Assembly (NCBI GenBank): GCA_963921195.1
Contig: OY992536.1
Span: 332,275,038 to 332,339,037, forward strand
Direction: 5' to 3'
DNA length: 64,000 bases
From: Pegoplata infirma
Lineage: Eukaryota; Arthropoda; Insecta; Diptera; Anthomyiidae
The translations under genes and the position numbers were made by a program. Shown in pieces: positions 54,894 to 64,000 of the stretch. How positions within the stretch are numbered: the first letter of the stretch is position 1; each line of letters starts with the position of its first letter. The notes under the pieces are model-generated. The model had not been told where the DNA came from. It ran no database searches and saw only the letters and a program-made list of their open reading frames with translations.

Positions 54894-55141
54894 ATGCTGA
54901 AAAAAAACGCGATACAGATTTATTTTTATGTTGTCCAGTTTCGAATTCTCTTAAAGTAAGTGTAAAAAAAAGCGATGGATTTGGATAACATGTATTTTTT
55001 TTAATTGAATTTGTTTTCAGACGTCCAATATGGGCAGAAATTCCAGCAAGGGATTTTATTGACGGTGCTTTGAAGAATGCAATCAAAGTTCCAGTTCCCA
55101 ATTTTAAGGACGGGCGATCAAATGCAGAGGAACATTCTTAA
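54894..55141 (+). CDS. Small two-exon ORF, unrecognised (possible gene remnant)
   Basis: Exon 1 is 54894-54955, then a 65-bp GT-AG intron (54956-55020; donor AAA|GTAAGT, acceptor TTTGTTTTCAG), then exon 2 at 55021-55141. The joined frame is 60 codons plus TAA. The second exon encodes RPIWAEIPARDFIDGALKNA and continues IKVPVPNFKDGRS. It has ordinary amino-acid usage and GC-richer codons, unlike the AT-driven frames elsewhere. Exon 1 is less convincing: another frame through the same bases (KKRDTDLFLCCPVSNSLK, part of 54782-54988) also looks protein-like, so an indel in the A run near 54900 may have broken a longer gene. I do not recognise a family. It is followed at 55199 by a MITE. Confidence 0.35.
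54956..55020 (+). other. Candidate 65-bp spliceosomal intron
   Basis: GTAAGTGTAA at the 5' end is a near-consensus donor. The 3' end is a T-rich tract (TTTTTTTTAATTGAATTTGT) running into TTTTCAG. The length is typical of fly introns. Splicing here is what connects the open frame on both sides. Confidence 0.5.
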
Positions 55142-55198
55142 AATTTTAAAATATTTTTCACATAAAGAAGATTCTGCAAAATTGTTTTTGAAATCTAA

Positions 55199-55327
55199 CC
55201 CCCAGTTTTTGTAATACGAACGCCATTCGTCTGCGACGAATTTGCACGTATTATGTTTTTGTTACAATAACAACATACACACAAACTCGTCACGAACGAA
55301 TGGCGTTCGTATTAGAGAAACTGGGGG
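55199..55327. mobile_element. PIF/Harbinger-like MITE (CCCCCAGTTT ends, 129 bp)
   Basis: CCCCCAGTTTTTGTAATACG then AACGCCATTCGT at the left, with its near-perfect complement ending AAACTGGGGG at 55327. TAA flanks both sides (55196-55198 and 55328-55330). Same family as 37261-37440. Confidence 0.88.
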
Positions 55328-55489
55328 TAAGACTTTTCAACAGAAAAATATTTTAGAGTGTGAATTAAAATTGCTTCAAAATTACATGGTTCTGTTTATC
55401 TTCGAAAATACCTTAGATTCTGAAGAATTTGTCTGTAGTAAAAATCGAGGAATTGTGTACTTTTTTTTTTAATAGAATTCAAAGACATT

Positions 55490-56560
55490 TTTCTTTTGAA
55501 ACTCTCAGATTGTGAGACGTTTATTCTGTACCCACGAAAATTTTTTGGAACAAATTCCTGGTTCAATAGATTCTTGAATATATTCTACGGTAATCACAAC
55601 AACTTTTTCTATGTAAAATTATTTTTCAAAAAAACTACTTGCTCTAAAAAACGATTGCTTTCGGGACAATTTCAAACAAAAATCATTTGTTCTGGAATGT
55701 TAAGTAGAACCGGTTGCAGGGTAATTTGATGCGTTCTGGAACCGATTATTTGGAACAGAAAATTTTGCTGGGTAGAAGTTGTCTAAGATTCTGATGCATT
55801 TTCTAAACAGGAAATTTTTCAGATTTTGATACAATTTTTCTTTAGAAAAATTCTCAGATTCTGAGACATTTTTTATATAAAAAATTCCCAGTTTCTGAGA
55901 CATTTTTTATAAAGAAAAATTTTCAGATTCTCAGACATTTTTATATAAAAAAATTCTCAGATTCTGATACATTTTTTATATAGAAAAATTCTTGGATTCT
56001 GAGACATTTTTGATATAAAAAAATTCTTAGATTCTGAGATAATTTTTCCATAGAAAATTTCTCAGATTTTGAGACAATTTTGCTTTTGAAAAATTCTCAG
56101 ATTCAAAGAAATTTTTTAAATAGAAAAATTACCAGATTCTGAGAAATTTTTTATATAGAAAAATTCTCAGATTCTGAGACATTTTTATGTAGAAAAACTC
56201 TTAAGATTCTGATCCATTTTTTGAATAGAAAAGTTCTCAGATTTCGAGACATTTTTTCTACAGAAAAATTCTTAGATTCTGAGACATTTTTTCTACAGAA
56301 AAATTCTCAAATTCTGAGACATTTTTTCTATAAAAGAAAATTCTCAGGGGGGTTTTATTCTGACAATTTTTTTCTATAGAAAAATACTTAAAGGCATTTT
56401 TTCTATAGAAAAATTTTCAGATTTTGAAACATTTTTCCATAGAAAAATTTTAGGTTTTGAGAAATCTTTTCAATATAAAAATTTTTAGATTCTGAGACAT
56501 TTTTCTATAGAAAAATTCTTAGATTCTGGGTAATATTTTCTATAGAAAAACTTGTATTTT
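55490..56560. repeat. SAT35 minisatellite array E
   Basis: Forward units (TTCTCAGATTCTGAGACATT, TTTTTATATAGAAAAA) are well kept from about 55845 to 56340 and decay on both sides. Before 55780 only scattered units are present, among unrelated sequence. Confidence 0.88.
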
Positions 56561-57124
56561 TTTTTATTTTGTAAATTCAAATAAATAAAGTTTAGTGTTT
56601 AAAAATAGTCTTTTTAAAAAGTATCGTTTGTGTTTTATTGTACATTTACAATTTACCACTTAATTGATTATCTTTTTTTTATTTAATCGTAAACCGATCA
56701 AGGATCATAAATATATATATTTTCGGGATTTTACCGATATTTCTGTATATAATACACACGGAATAGTAAAATTAATATACCTTATACGGTATGTGTTACC
56801 AACGAAATGATGAAATTAATATACCCTCCTTTTTAAGTAGCGAACATTTTAAAAAATGTAAGCAAATTTAAATTAATTTAAAATTTTTTATGAAAAGGGA
56901 GAAAAAGAAAAAATCAAAATTTGATTAAAAAATAAAATAAATATTTCAAATGTCGTAATTGTTATTGTTCTGATTTACGTCACTGATAGCAGTCCTTTAT
57001 TATTAGTCCATGGTATTATGGACTAACATGGGGCCGTTTTTACTAAATGTTTGGTTGATATCATGTTTGGTAAATTAACAATTGATGTTTGTTGATTTAA
57101 ATTTGGCGATTTTATTTTCTGTGT
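56560..57124. other. Spacer with an R1 fragment
   Basis: 56695-56820 (GATCAAGGATCATAAATATA, ACGGAATAGTAAAATTAATA, TATACCCTCC) is a worn R1 end in plus orientation. The rest holds nothing I recognise. Confidence 0.55.
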
Positions 57125-57735
57125 TAATGGTCCTAGATACTTGAAATTTGGACCTATCGCGGAAATAACATTTTAAAATAAGTACTTTTTTGAAAATTAT
57201 GCTGATAAGGGGGAAAAAAATTAAAAAATAGGGCCATTTTGTATTTGCTGAACTAATAGTCCTAGATAGTTGAAATTTGGACTATAAGATATACTCGGGG
57301 AGATTACATTCTGGGAAAATAAGTTTTTGAAAATTTCGCTTCTAAGGGGAAAATTGGGGAAAATTTGACAATTTGGTACACATTGTTTCTTATGCACTAA
57401 TGTTCCTTGAAACTTAAAGTTTGAACTATAAAATCCTTTCGCGAAAATAACATTCTGAGAAAAGGTTTTTTTAACTTCCGCTTTTCAGGAGGGAGATAAG
57501 TCAATTTGTTACATTTTTTATCGTATGAACTAATAATCCTTAAAACTTCAAATTTAAACTATAGGATCCTCTCGCCGAAATAATTTTCTTTTTGGAAATT
57601 CCGCTGCTAAAGGGGTAAAAAGGGTGAAAATAGGAAATTTGTAACATTTTGTGTCTTTAAAACTAATGGTCCTAGAAACTTCAAATTTGGACTATAGGAT
57701 CCTCTCGCGGAAAAACATTCTGCAAAAAGAGTTTG
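57125..57735. repeat. About 145-bp unit array, second block
   Basis: Four to five units with AACTAATGGTCCTAGAAACT, CCTCTCGCGGAAATAACATT and GGGGAAAA text continue the family of 52560-54420, after an interruption of about 2.7 kb by the spliced-ORF region and SAT35. Confidence 0.8.
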
Positions 57736-57967
57736 ACTTATGTGAACATAATTGAACACCAATTGGTATTTAAATAAGTACCAACATATTTTGAGACAAA
57801 AAAATAAAAAAATCTCGGATTTTTTTTTTTCGCGGAAATTTTTTTTCACCAAAAATTTTTTTTTCAAAAGTGATTTTCCTTTAAATAAAGTTTTTGCATT
57901 AATCTTTTAGAAATTGTGGAGGGTATAGCTACATTTGGCAAGGCCGAATTTAACTTTTTTACTTGTT
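57736..57967 (-). repeat. R1 dispersed repeat, truncated, minus orientation
   Basis: The end, read in reverse, is CAAGTAAAAAAGTTAAATTC followed by GGCCTTGCC and ATACCCTCCAC. Only the first third of R1 is present, up to GTTCAATTATGTTCACATA. It joins the 145-bp array directly. Confidence 0.85.
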
Positions 57968-58460
57968 TGTAATAAAGGTTTTCTGCGTAGCCTGCCTTTG
58001 GCCGAGATAAGCGATTACATACTCCATTCATTAAACCCACCCGCTCTGCAAACCAAAGCTATTTCGGTTTCAGGTCTTTTTGAGGCATAACAAACTTAGA
58101 AAACTTTACTTTGCGGAGAGGGTGGGTTTATTCATGGATTTCGTAAACCCATAGCCCGGCCGAAGGCCGGCTACGCATAAAACTTTAAAATATTGTGTTA
58201 AAAAAAAACAATATTGGTGAGTTGTATGATTATTTTTTTGGGTGCTATGACATTTTATAAATTCAACATTTTGATATTTGGGTAATATGACATTTTTGAT
58301 AATTTATATTAATTTAAAGAAAATTGTTAAAATACCAAAAAATAATGGCCATATCGTCCAAAAAATTTTGCAACAACAACTAAACACACATTTTTTGGGT
58401 GGAATGACTTTTTTAAATTCAGCGATATGAACTTGGGCGCTTTGTCCGTACGCCTAAATA
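57968..58460 (-). repeat. GC-rich foldback with attached segment, copy 3
   Basis: 57975-58180 is a foldback copy (TTTTCTGCGTAGCCTGCC to CGGCCGAAGGCCGGCTACGC). 58200-58455 is a diverged relative of the segment beside the other copies (GATATGAACTTGGGCGCTTT, GTCCGTACGCC). Confidence 0.7.
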
Positions 58461-58796
58461 AACGCAGTTTTTTACTTTTTGTCTGCACTTAGACGCAGGG
58501 AATAAGAAAAGGCTTTGTTTTTTGTCAAGTTTGAGATAGGTCATTGTGTCCGAGTGACATGTCACGTGACCTATTAAGGACCGGTCACTTATCCTGCAGG
58601 GATATGAAAAATATTTAAATTGTTATGAAAATCAATAAATTTTAATTACAAATTTATATTTTGAACGGATTTGAATAAAAAACATTGGCAAAGCGCTTGC
58701 GAAGCGATTTTTCGAATTTATACTACTTTATACACAAAAAATAAAGTGCTTTGCCGAGACTTTTTGTTTGGAACTGTTGGCAGTTTCTGTCTGGGT
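58461..58796. other. Spacer with a GTCACGTGAC palindrome
   Basis: No gene. GTCACGTGAC at 58561-58570 contains a CACGTG E-box. AGGTCA at 58538-58543 and TGACCT at 58568-58573 form an inverted pair. Confidence 0.4.
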
Positions 58797-59004
58797 AATT
58801 ATTTTACTTCTTATTGGTAATGGGTTTTAACTCCTTATTAGTAATTCGAGGCAGTAACTACTTATTTATCTTCATACTCTTCACTACTTATTTTTGTCTC
58901 CCGCCGTTGTTAAAATAATTAGTGTTTCATTCAATAAGTAACTACTTGTTAACAGTTGTTTCGGATTACAAAACCCATTACTGGTAATGCCAAATTTTGC
59001 TGGG
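58797..59004. mobile_element. CCCAGC MITE, copy 4 (left-truncated)
   Basis: It matches the right half of the family (TTTTACTTCTTATTGGTAAT, GTTTCGGATTACAAAACCCA) and ends TTTTGCTGGG. The left half is missing, and a CTGGG sits at the break. Confidence 0.85.
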
Positions 59005-59064
59005 TCATGTTATAATATTTATAATTCAACAAATAAATTTTTGATTTTTATGTGTCTATTAGAC

Positions 59065-59122
59065 AAAATGTAGATTTTTCTGCTGATTGGACCGAGACAA
59101 TCAGCAGAAAAATCTACATTTT
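59065..59122. repeat. Perfect 25-bp-arm hairpin
   Basis: AAAATGTAGATTTTTCTGCT then GATTG, an 8-base loop GACCGAGA, then the exact complement. Related CAGCAGAAAAATCTG and TCTGTCAAGACAGCA motifs follow at 59190-59240 and again at 61268-61315, on the far side of the hAT element. The hairpin therefore belongs to a larger repeat that the hAT entered. Confidence 0.92.
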
Positions 59123-59335
59123 TGGCTATTTAAGGAATCTGATGATTATAGCCGGTGCGGTTTTCTAAATTTCTGTCTGGAAAAACCAGATCGTGTTTGC
59201 AGAAAAATCTGTCAAGACAGCAAATAAATCTGCTGATTTCAGATAAACAGCCTAAGCATCGAACTTGTATTTTATTTAAATAAAAAAGATTTATTTAAAA
59301 AAAAAAATACTGTAATAAAAGAAGCGATACAAAGC

Positions 59336-59380
59336 TAGTAAAGTGTTAAATTCAGCTGTGCCGAATCCTTTATACTTATC
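59336..59380 (+). repeat. R1 terminal fragment
   Basis: AGTAAAGTGTTAAATTCAGC with CTGTGCCGAATCCTTTATA resembles the first 40 bases of the 10485 copy, then the similarity stops. Confidence 0.6.
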
Positions 59381-59432
59381 AAAATTTAACCAAACAAAAA
59401 ACACAAATATTGACATTTCCGGGGAAGAGGGG

Positions 59433-61081
59433 TAGGGTTTCTAAATTCTAAATTAAAAAAATCGTATTCCCGGGAATTCCCGGGAATTTTTTAATTAAAA
59501 CAAATTATGAACTTTATCATATAAAAATTATTATATTACAAATTATGGTCGCATTTTCCAATTTAAAACCATTTTAGATGTCTTCTTTTATAAAAATGTT
59601 TTGTTAACCTCTAAAATATACGTAAAAAGTTAAAAAAAACTATTTTTTTGTAAAAATATTAGACCTTATCATAGTTTTAGTATTTGCATTGAAGTATTTC
59701 CACTCCATACAAAATTGTTCACAATTCGAAAAATATGTATAACTATCCGATATTGCATCAAATGCGGTTTTAATAACTTTTTGGAAAATTTTGTAATTTT
59801 GACTACGTTCTCTTGAAGATATATTTAACTAAACTTTCGAATTACTAAAATTAATTGGTTTAAGCCATTCCTGCCAAAATGAGAACATAAATGTACTATA
59901 TAGCCACACTCAGAAAATTATGTAAGTTACTACATGTTAGTTGTTTGTATATTTTACAGTAGTTAGTTGTTTTCAACTACAAAGTCAGTTGTTTTTGTAT
60001 GAAAAATATCAAACAACTATTTCTGTTAGTTATTTTAAGTCGTTTTTTTGAACAACTAACCAAAAAGTACTGTAATGTAGTAACAGTTAATTAAAGTAGT
60101 TAATTATATTTTTTATCTCTGAAAAAATTTCAAAGTTTTTTTTTCCAAAAAAGAAAAAAAAATTCGTTTCATTATTTTTTACAACTTTTAAAAAAAAAAA
60201 AAAAACTTGAAAAAAATTTGACTTCAATTTTTTTTTGAAAAATTTTTTGAAAAAAAAAAAAAAATAAAAAAATTACATATTGATTATTTTATTTTTACTA
60301 CATTTTAGTTGTTTTGACTACAAATGTAAGTAGTTTTTACTACATAAGTCAGTTGTTTTTTGTAAGTTAAAATAACTAACATTGTTAGTTGATTTAACTG
60401 AAAAAGTAGTTGACCCCAAAACAACTTACAAAGTAGTTATTTTAACTGACATTTTCAGTTGATTTTACTAACATAATTTTTTGAGTGCATTGTAACGACG
60501 TGTTTTCACTGGTTGCTGGGACAGAACTCGCGGCGGCCAAGGTTCGTTACAAAATATTTATTTTTAACGACCGGTAGATATAAGGCTTTTACTTCATATA
60601 TGAAATTTTAAGCTGAAAACCAGGTTTGTTATATACTCTTTAAAATATTGATATTTTTTGTTTAAGCACTATAAAGATTGTTGTTCTAAATATGAAATAC
60701 TAAATTTCGAAAAGAAGAAATCATTGAAATTTTAGATTAAGAAAACTTTTGCCAATTTGCGTCCAACATTTGAAGTGAAATTTAGTTTGATTCCGTAATT
60801 TGTCATGCAATCGATTAAAGAAAAATAACTATAAGGCCTAAATAATATGCAAGCTGAAGATATCCTTACTAGATTTTCTTTAAAAATGTTAATTCTTTCA
60901 AAGTTTTAATGTCACTTTTAAAAAATCATTTGAGATTATGTTAAAAATGTGTAAATTAAATATATTTTAATTAAAAAAATTAGCGACGAATTCCCGAAAT
61001 TTCCCGAAGAAAAAATCCCGGGATTTTAAGAAAAATATTTCCCGGGAATTCCCGGGAAATTTTTCCCGAATAGAAACCCTA
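59433..61081. mobile_element. hAT-type element with CCCGGGAATTCCCGGG motifs (1649 bp)
   Basis: TAGGGTTTCTA and TAGAAACCCTA are the ends, with the perfect 8-bp duplication AAGAGGGG at 59425-59432 and 61082-61089. TTCCCGGGAATTCCCGGGAA sits inside the left end (about 59466-59488). A denser set of TTTCCCGGGAATTCCC and TCCCGGGATTTT sits inside the right end (60990-61072). The interior includes a nested TIR element (59907-60487). No transposase is visible. Confidence 0.92.
59907..60487. mobile_element. Nested TIR element (CACTCAGAAAATTATGT ends)
   Basis: CACTCAGAAAATTATGTAAG at the left and ACTAACATAATTTTTTGAGTG at the right. Many TTAGTTGTTTT / AAAACAACTAA motifs lie in both orientations. It resembles the TACACTCAAAA group, with flanking CA rather than TA. 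Confidence 0.7.
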
Positions 61082-61089
61082 AAGAGGGG

Positions 61090-61442
61090 TAAAAACAAAA
61101 GACAATAATTTTAAAGAAATAAAATATTCGATATTTTTTAATAACAATTTTTTTTTAAATAGGCTATTTTTCAATAAAATAAGTTTTTTTTTCAATAAAA
61201 CTTTTTAGTTTTTTTTCAAAAAATTTTCTTAAAAACTGGACAACTAAATATTTCTGTAAAATCTAGGTGAAGTCAGCAGAGAAATCTGTCAAGACAGCAG
61301 AACAATCTGCTAAGACATTTTTTTATAAAATTTTTGTTCTTATTGTTAGAAAATTTGTTTTCATACAAACTTTAATAGTTTTTTTTATTTTAAACTTAAA
61401 AAATAAAAAAACATGTTTCTGTAAAATTAGCAAAATAATCTA
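61090..61442. other. AT-rich spacer
   Basis: It continues the repeat that was split by the hAT (AATCTGTCAAGACAGCAG at about 61285-61302). A 72-residue frame here is Phe/Lys-rich and not convincing. Confidence 0.4.
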
Positions 61443-61893
61443 CCCGAGTAAAAATTTTAATATGGCGTCACATAAAATTACATAACGTTTGATCTGTCCT
61501 CGAATACAATTAGATATAATTTTATCCCAAAATAGATTTATTAATATCTTATTTTATTCATTTGTATATAGTTTGATACAATTTTGTCCGAAATTTGTCT
61601 CTATAAAATGGCATCAAATTATATGTGATTTGATGCAATAAGATCCAATTATATCTAATTGTATAAAATTTAATCGGGTTATAGTGAATCTTTTTTTGAT
61701 TGAAATAACATACATCATAGGTCAACGATACATACACCAAATAAAGTTTGTGTACGCTTCGAACCAGAAGCTGTAGTTTATCAAACTGTAAAAATACTTG
61801 TAAAATTTTTAAACTGTAAAAAAAGAAAAATTTCAAACTGTAAAAAATCTTAGTACAATTTCAAACTGTAAAAAAAACTTTTTTTTTAACATA

Positions 61894-63553
61894 CAGCTGC
61901 GGTCAAAAAAATAGCATCAGGATAAAACAAAATTTTCTTCGTTGGTTTTTTTTTTTAACAATTTCAACTTATGCCACTGACAACGTGTCATAAGATACTT
62001 ACAAGAGTGTGAAACAATATTACATAAGAAAAGGCTAATTCGGTTTTTTATTTTATTCAAAATTTTCAGAGTTTTTAAAAAAACTTCAAAAAGACTCAGT
62101 CAAAAAAATAGCACCACAGTACTTTTTGTATTAAAATTTAATTCTTAAATTTGAAAAACGAATGGATTATGAATTCAGTATTGTTTTAATATCTTTAAAT
62201 ATTAAAAAAAAAATTGTCGAGTGCTCATTGTTGACAATTGCCTCTTTACAACGTTTTTGTACCGAATTTGTGAGATTTTAGGATCTTTAATTCGAAATTG
62301 AGTTCCAGATTTGCTGAACAGCCACCCAAAGAGGTTCATTACAAGTTGGTTGTATTCGAGACACTCCCTTCTATATAGCTGTCCATTAACTATCGATTTG
62401 GTCTATATCTGGGGACTCACCAGGCCATTCCATCACGTTTACTTTATTGTCCAGACCCAATTTTTCGCCAATTTCCAATCATGCTTTGGGTAATTGACGT
62501 GCTAAAAGACCTAAATTAGTGGCATTTGCTCAGAAACTTATGGTAATATTACTTTCTGGAGGATATAAACGTTAAGTGTATATCCACGGTTGATCTAGTC
62601 CAATATGTGAGCCATGGTCCAATATATGAAAACCACTCCGCATTAGGAAAATATCCCCCACACCATAAGCACCATTTTAAGTTATTTTTATTTCGAATTT
62701 TGGATTGAATTGCGCGTTTAAGGGTCTTCTAACGTAGGTATGTGATCCTATGTCTCAAAATAAAACAACAATGGCTTCAGTTGTCCATAGAACATTGATC
62801 CATTTTAAGCTGTTCATCCTGAGTTACTGTTAGCAAACTTCAAACGACTTGCAGCATGCTTAAGTGAGAGTAGGCGCACTTTTCCGAATCTACAAGCGTT
62901 AATATTGTTGTTTTGTAATCTTTGACAACCATTTTCGCCATTTGCTGTCCTTTTTTAGCTCTGGAGCTGCCGTAGATGGGGCTTTCTTCCATTGTCATTA
63001 CAAACACCTAACCACTAATGGTGACAAACATCGCTTGTGACTAAGTTTTTCAAGCTCTAAAGTTAATTTTGTTGAATTTCCAATCATTTTATAAGCGCAT
63101 CCAACCAATTTGCCTATTTCAGAATATAGTTTATGTTCAGAAATCATATTTTTTACAAAAGCACGTTTTTGAGGAGTGTACTACCTTCCACGTCAAATTT
63201 TTTGAAAATAAATGTCAAATTTTGTAATGAATTAAATTTTTTTATAAATAAAAACAATCTTTCTGTAATATTTAACACTTTTATTTAAATAATTAAAACA
63301 ATATTAATTTTTTTAAAGAAATTTTTTCATTCGGTGCTATTTTATTGACTGCACTGATTCAGAGTTTTTTTTAAAATATCGATCATTAAAAAAGAACCGT
63401 CCACAATTTTTGGAAAAAGTAAAAACATTTAAGGGGTATATACTTAGTATAAGAGTTTTGCATATTTACTTTAAACGAATACGCACATAATATTTTGTTT
63501 TAATTGAGTGAATAGAGATTTTGTCATTGGTGCTATTTTTTTGACCGGCACTG
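61894..63553 (-). mobile_element. Tc1-like transposon relict with double (IR/DR) repeats
   Basis: The outer ends are CAGCTGCGGTCAAAAAAATA and, reversed from 63553, CAGTGCCGGTCAAAAAAATA. TA flanks both (61892-61893 and 63554-63555). A second copy of the same motif lies inside each end: GTCAAAAAAATAGCACC at about 62100-62116 and GGTGCTATTTTATTGACTGC at about 63333-63352. This gives the IR/DR arrangement known from Sleeping Beauty and Bari-type elements. The centre holds a broken transposase on the minus strand. Confidence 0.9.
62350..63180 (-). pseudogene. Tc1/mariner-type transposase pseudogene
   Basis: Minus-strand translation gives pieces in order across several frames. First is an N-terminal helix-turn-helix-like stretch with TPQKRAFVKNMISEHKLYSE then IGKLVGCAYKMIGN (63179 to about 63066). 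Next comes a KAPSTAAPELKKGQQM-like basic linker, then NSLKWINVLWTTEAIVVLF (about 62762-62820), YVRRPL, NGAYGVGDIF, HVNYPKHDWKLAKNWV and VMEWPGESPDIDQID (about 62395-62440). The family normally reads W..VLW(S/T)DES, QDNDPKH and WP.QSPDLNPIEN.W, so all three catalytic acidic positions are altered here. Stops and frameshifts are frequent. It cannot encode an active enzyme. Confidence 0.88.
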
Positions 63554-63904
63554 TATATGTTTATATATGACATCACCTTAGGAATATATAATTATATATT
63601 TAATGCTCTCGAAAAAAATTTAAGTTTAGTTTAATATATAATTTTATATAATTAAAGGTGACGTAATATATATTTTTATATAAATTGAAGTTATGATACT
63701 TGTGCCCTATATAATTTTATATAATAACATCAACCATATTTATTAATATCTGAATTATCATCAAATAATATGTAATTACATATAACTCCATATGAAAATT
63801 AAGAAAATCTGTTAACTTATATGTAATCATATAATGTTTTATTTAAATATAAAATATTAAAATGTAAAATTATATACGTCTATATATAATTGTTTTTACT
63901 CGGG

Positions 63905-64000
63905 CTATATTTTTAGTTTTGTCAATTATTAGTCTCAATAGTTTTAATTGTATAAGAAACGAACAAAAAATTAACACTTTGAAATAATCTAAGACAATTT
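63905..64000. other. AT-rich end of the window
   Basis: No features are visible beyond the CCCGAGTAAAAA element. Confidence 0.4.

Larger units (their letters stand above)
61443..63904. mobile_element. CCCGAGTAAAAAT TIR element (2462 bp), host of a Tc1 relict
   Basis: CCCGAGTAAAAATTTTAATA begins it and TTGTTTTTACTCGGG ends it. CTA occurs on both sides. The outer body (61560-61860 and 63560-63900) is the TATATAATT-type text of this family. Part of it (61695-61770) is shared, reversed, with 35550-35620. The Tc1-like element lies within it. Confidence 0.75.

Overview
The window looks like repeat-choked, AT-rich (clearly well above 65% A+T) non-coding DNA from an insect nuclear genome, most likely a fly (Diptera, perhaps a calyptrate). 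Four things point that way: dense nested TIR elements and foldbacks; a dispersed repeat with GGACGGACATCGCTAGAAT-type text and GGGTATA ends, of a kind I know from fly genomes; a Drosophila-style Inr plus Pause Button core promoter; and a GT-AG intron candidate of only 65 bp. No long intact protein-coding gene, rRNA or credible functional tRNA is visible. Nearly all the open frames are low-complexity or repeat-derived.

Layout. 1-4.4 kb: decayed AT-rich DNA with copies of a TA-flanked MITE (called M1 here) that carries an antisense tRNA-like block, plus hairpins. 4.4-9.4 kb: a 1 kb TIR element, then a roughly 3 kb nest (5845-8897) in which one TIR element was split by a pogo-like element (itself hit by a hAT MITE), a 231 bp MITE and a 949 bp foldback. 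9.4-13.3 kb: two opposed hAT MITEs, a 1.46 kb hAT-like element, and an M1 cluster invaded by the GGGTATA repeat (called R1). 13.8-21 kb: foldbacks FB-A, FB-B (1858 bp) and FB-C, a hAT with a TATGCTCT array, a hAT with CCCGGGAATTCCCGGG arrays and long A-rich arrays. 21-28.4 kb: a 35-bp minisatellite (SAT35), several small MITEs and a large composite M1.

28.4-30.1 kb is the only stretch that looks like a host gene start: a focused promoter at 28704-28731 followed by about 200-330 bp of more complex, GC-richer sequence with short upstream ORFs, read on the plus strand. If real, much of the following DNA could be its first intron.

30.4-52.4 kb: more nested insertions, including R1 broken by a TIR element that holds a CCCAGC MITE, two hATs only 84 bp apart in a GC-rich patch, SAT35 arrays inside two unrelated TIR elements, and a composite repeat present twice in opposite orientation about 11 kb apart. 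52.5-58.5 kb: a degenerate array of about 145 bp units with a perfect 240-bp tandem duplication, a small spliced ORF candidate (54894-55141), more SAT35 and R1 pieces. 58.5-64 kb: the largest CCCGGG-array hAT (1649 bp), and a 2462-bp CCCGAGTAAAAA element that holds a dead Tc1-like transposon with double inverted repeats.

The elements do not form a pathway. What ties the window together is serial nesting. Many insertions can be proven from the sequence alone, because perfect 8-bp (hAT) or TA target duplications, and in several cases an empty copy of the target elsewhere in the window, are visible.
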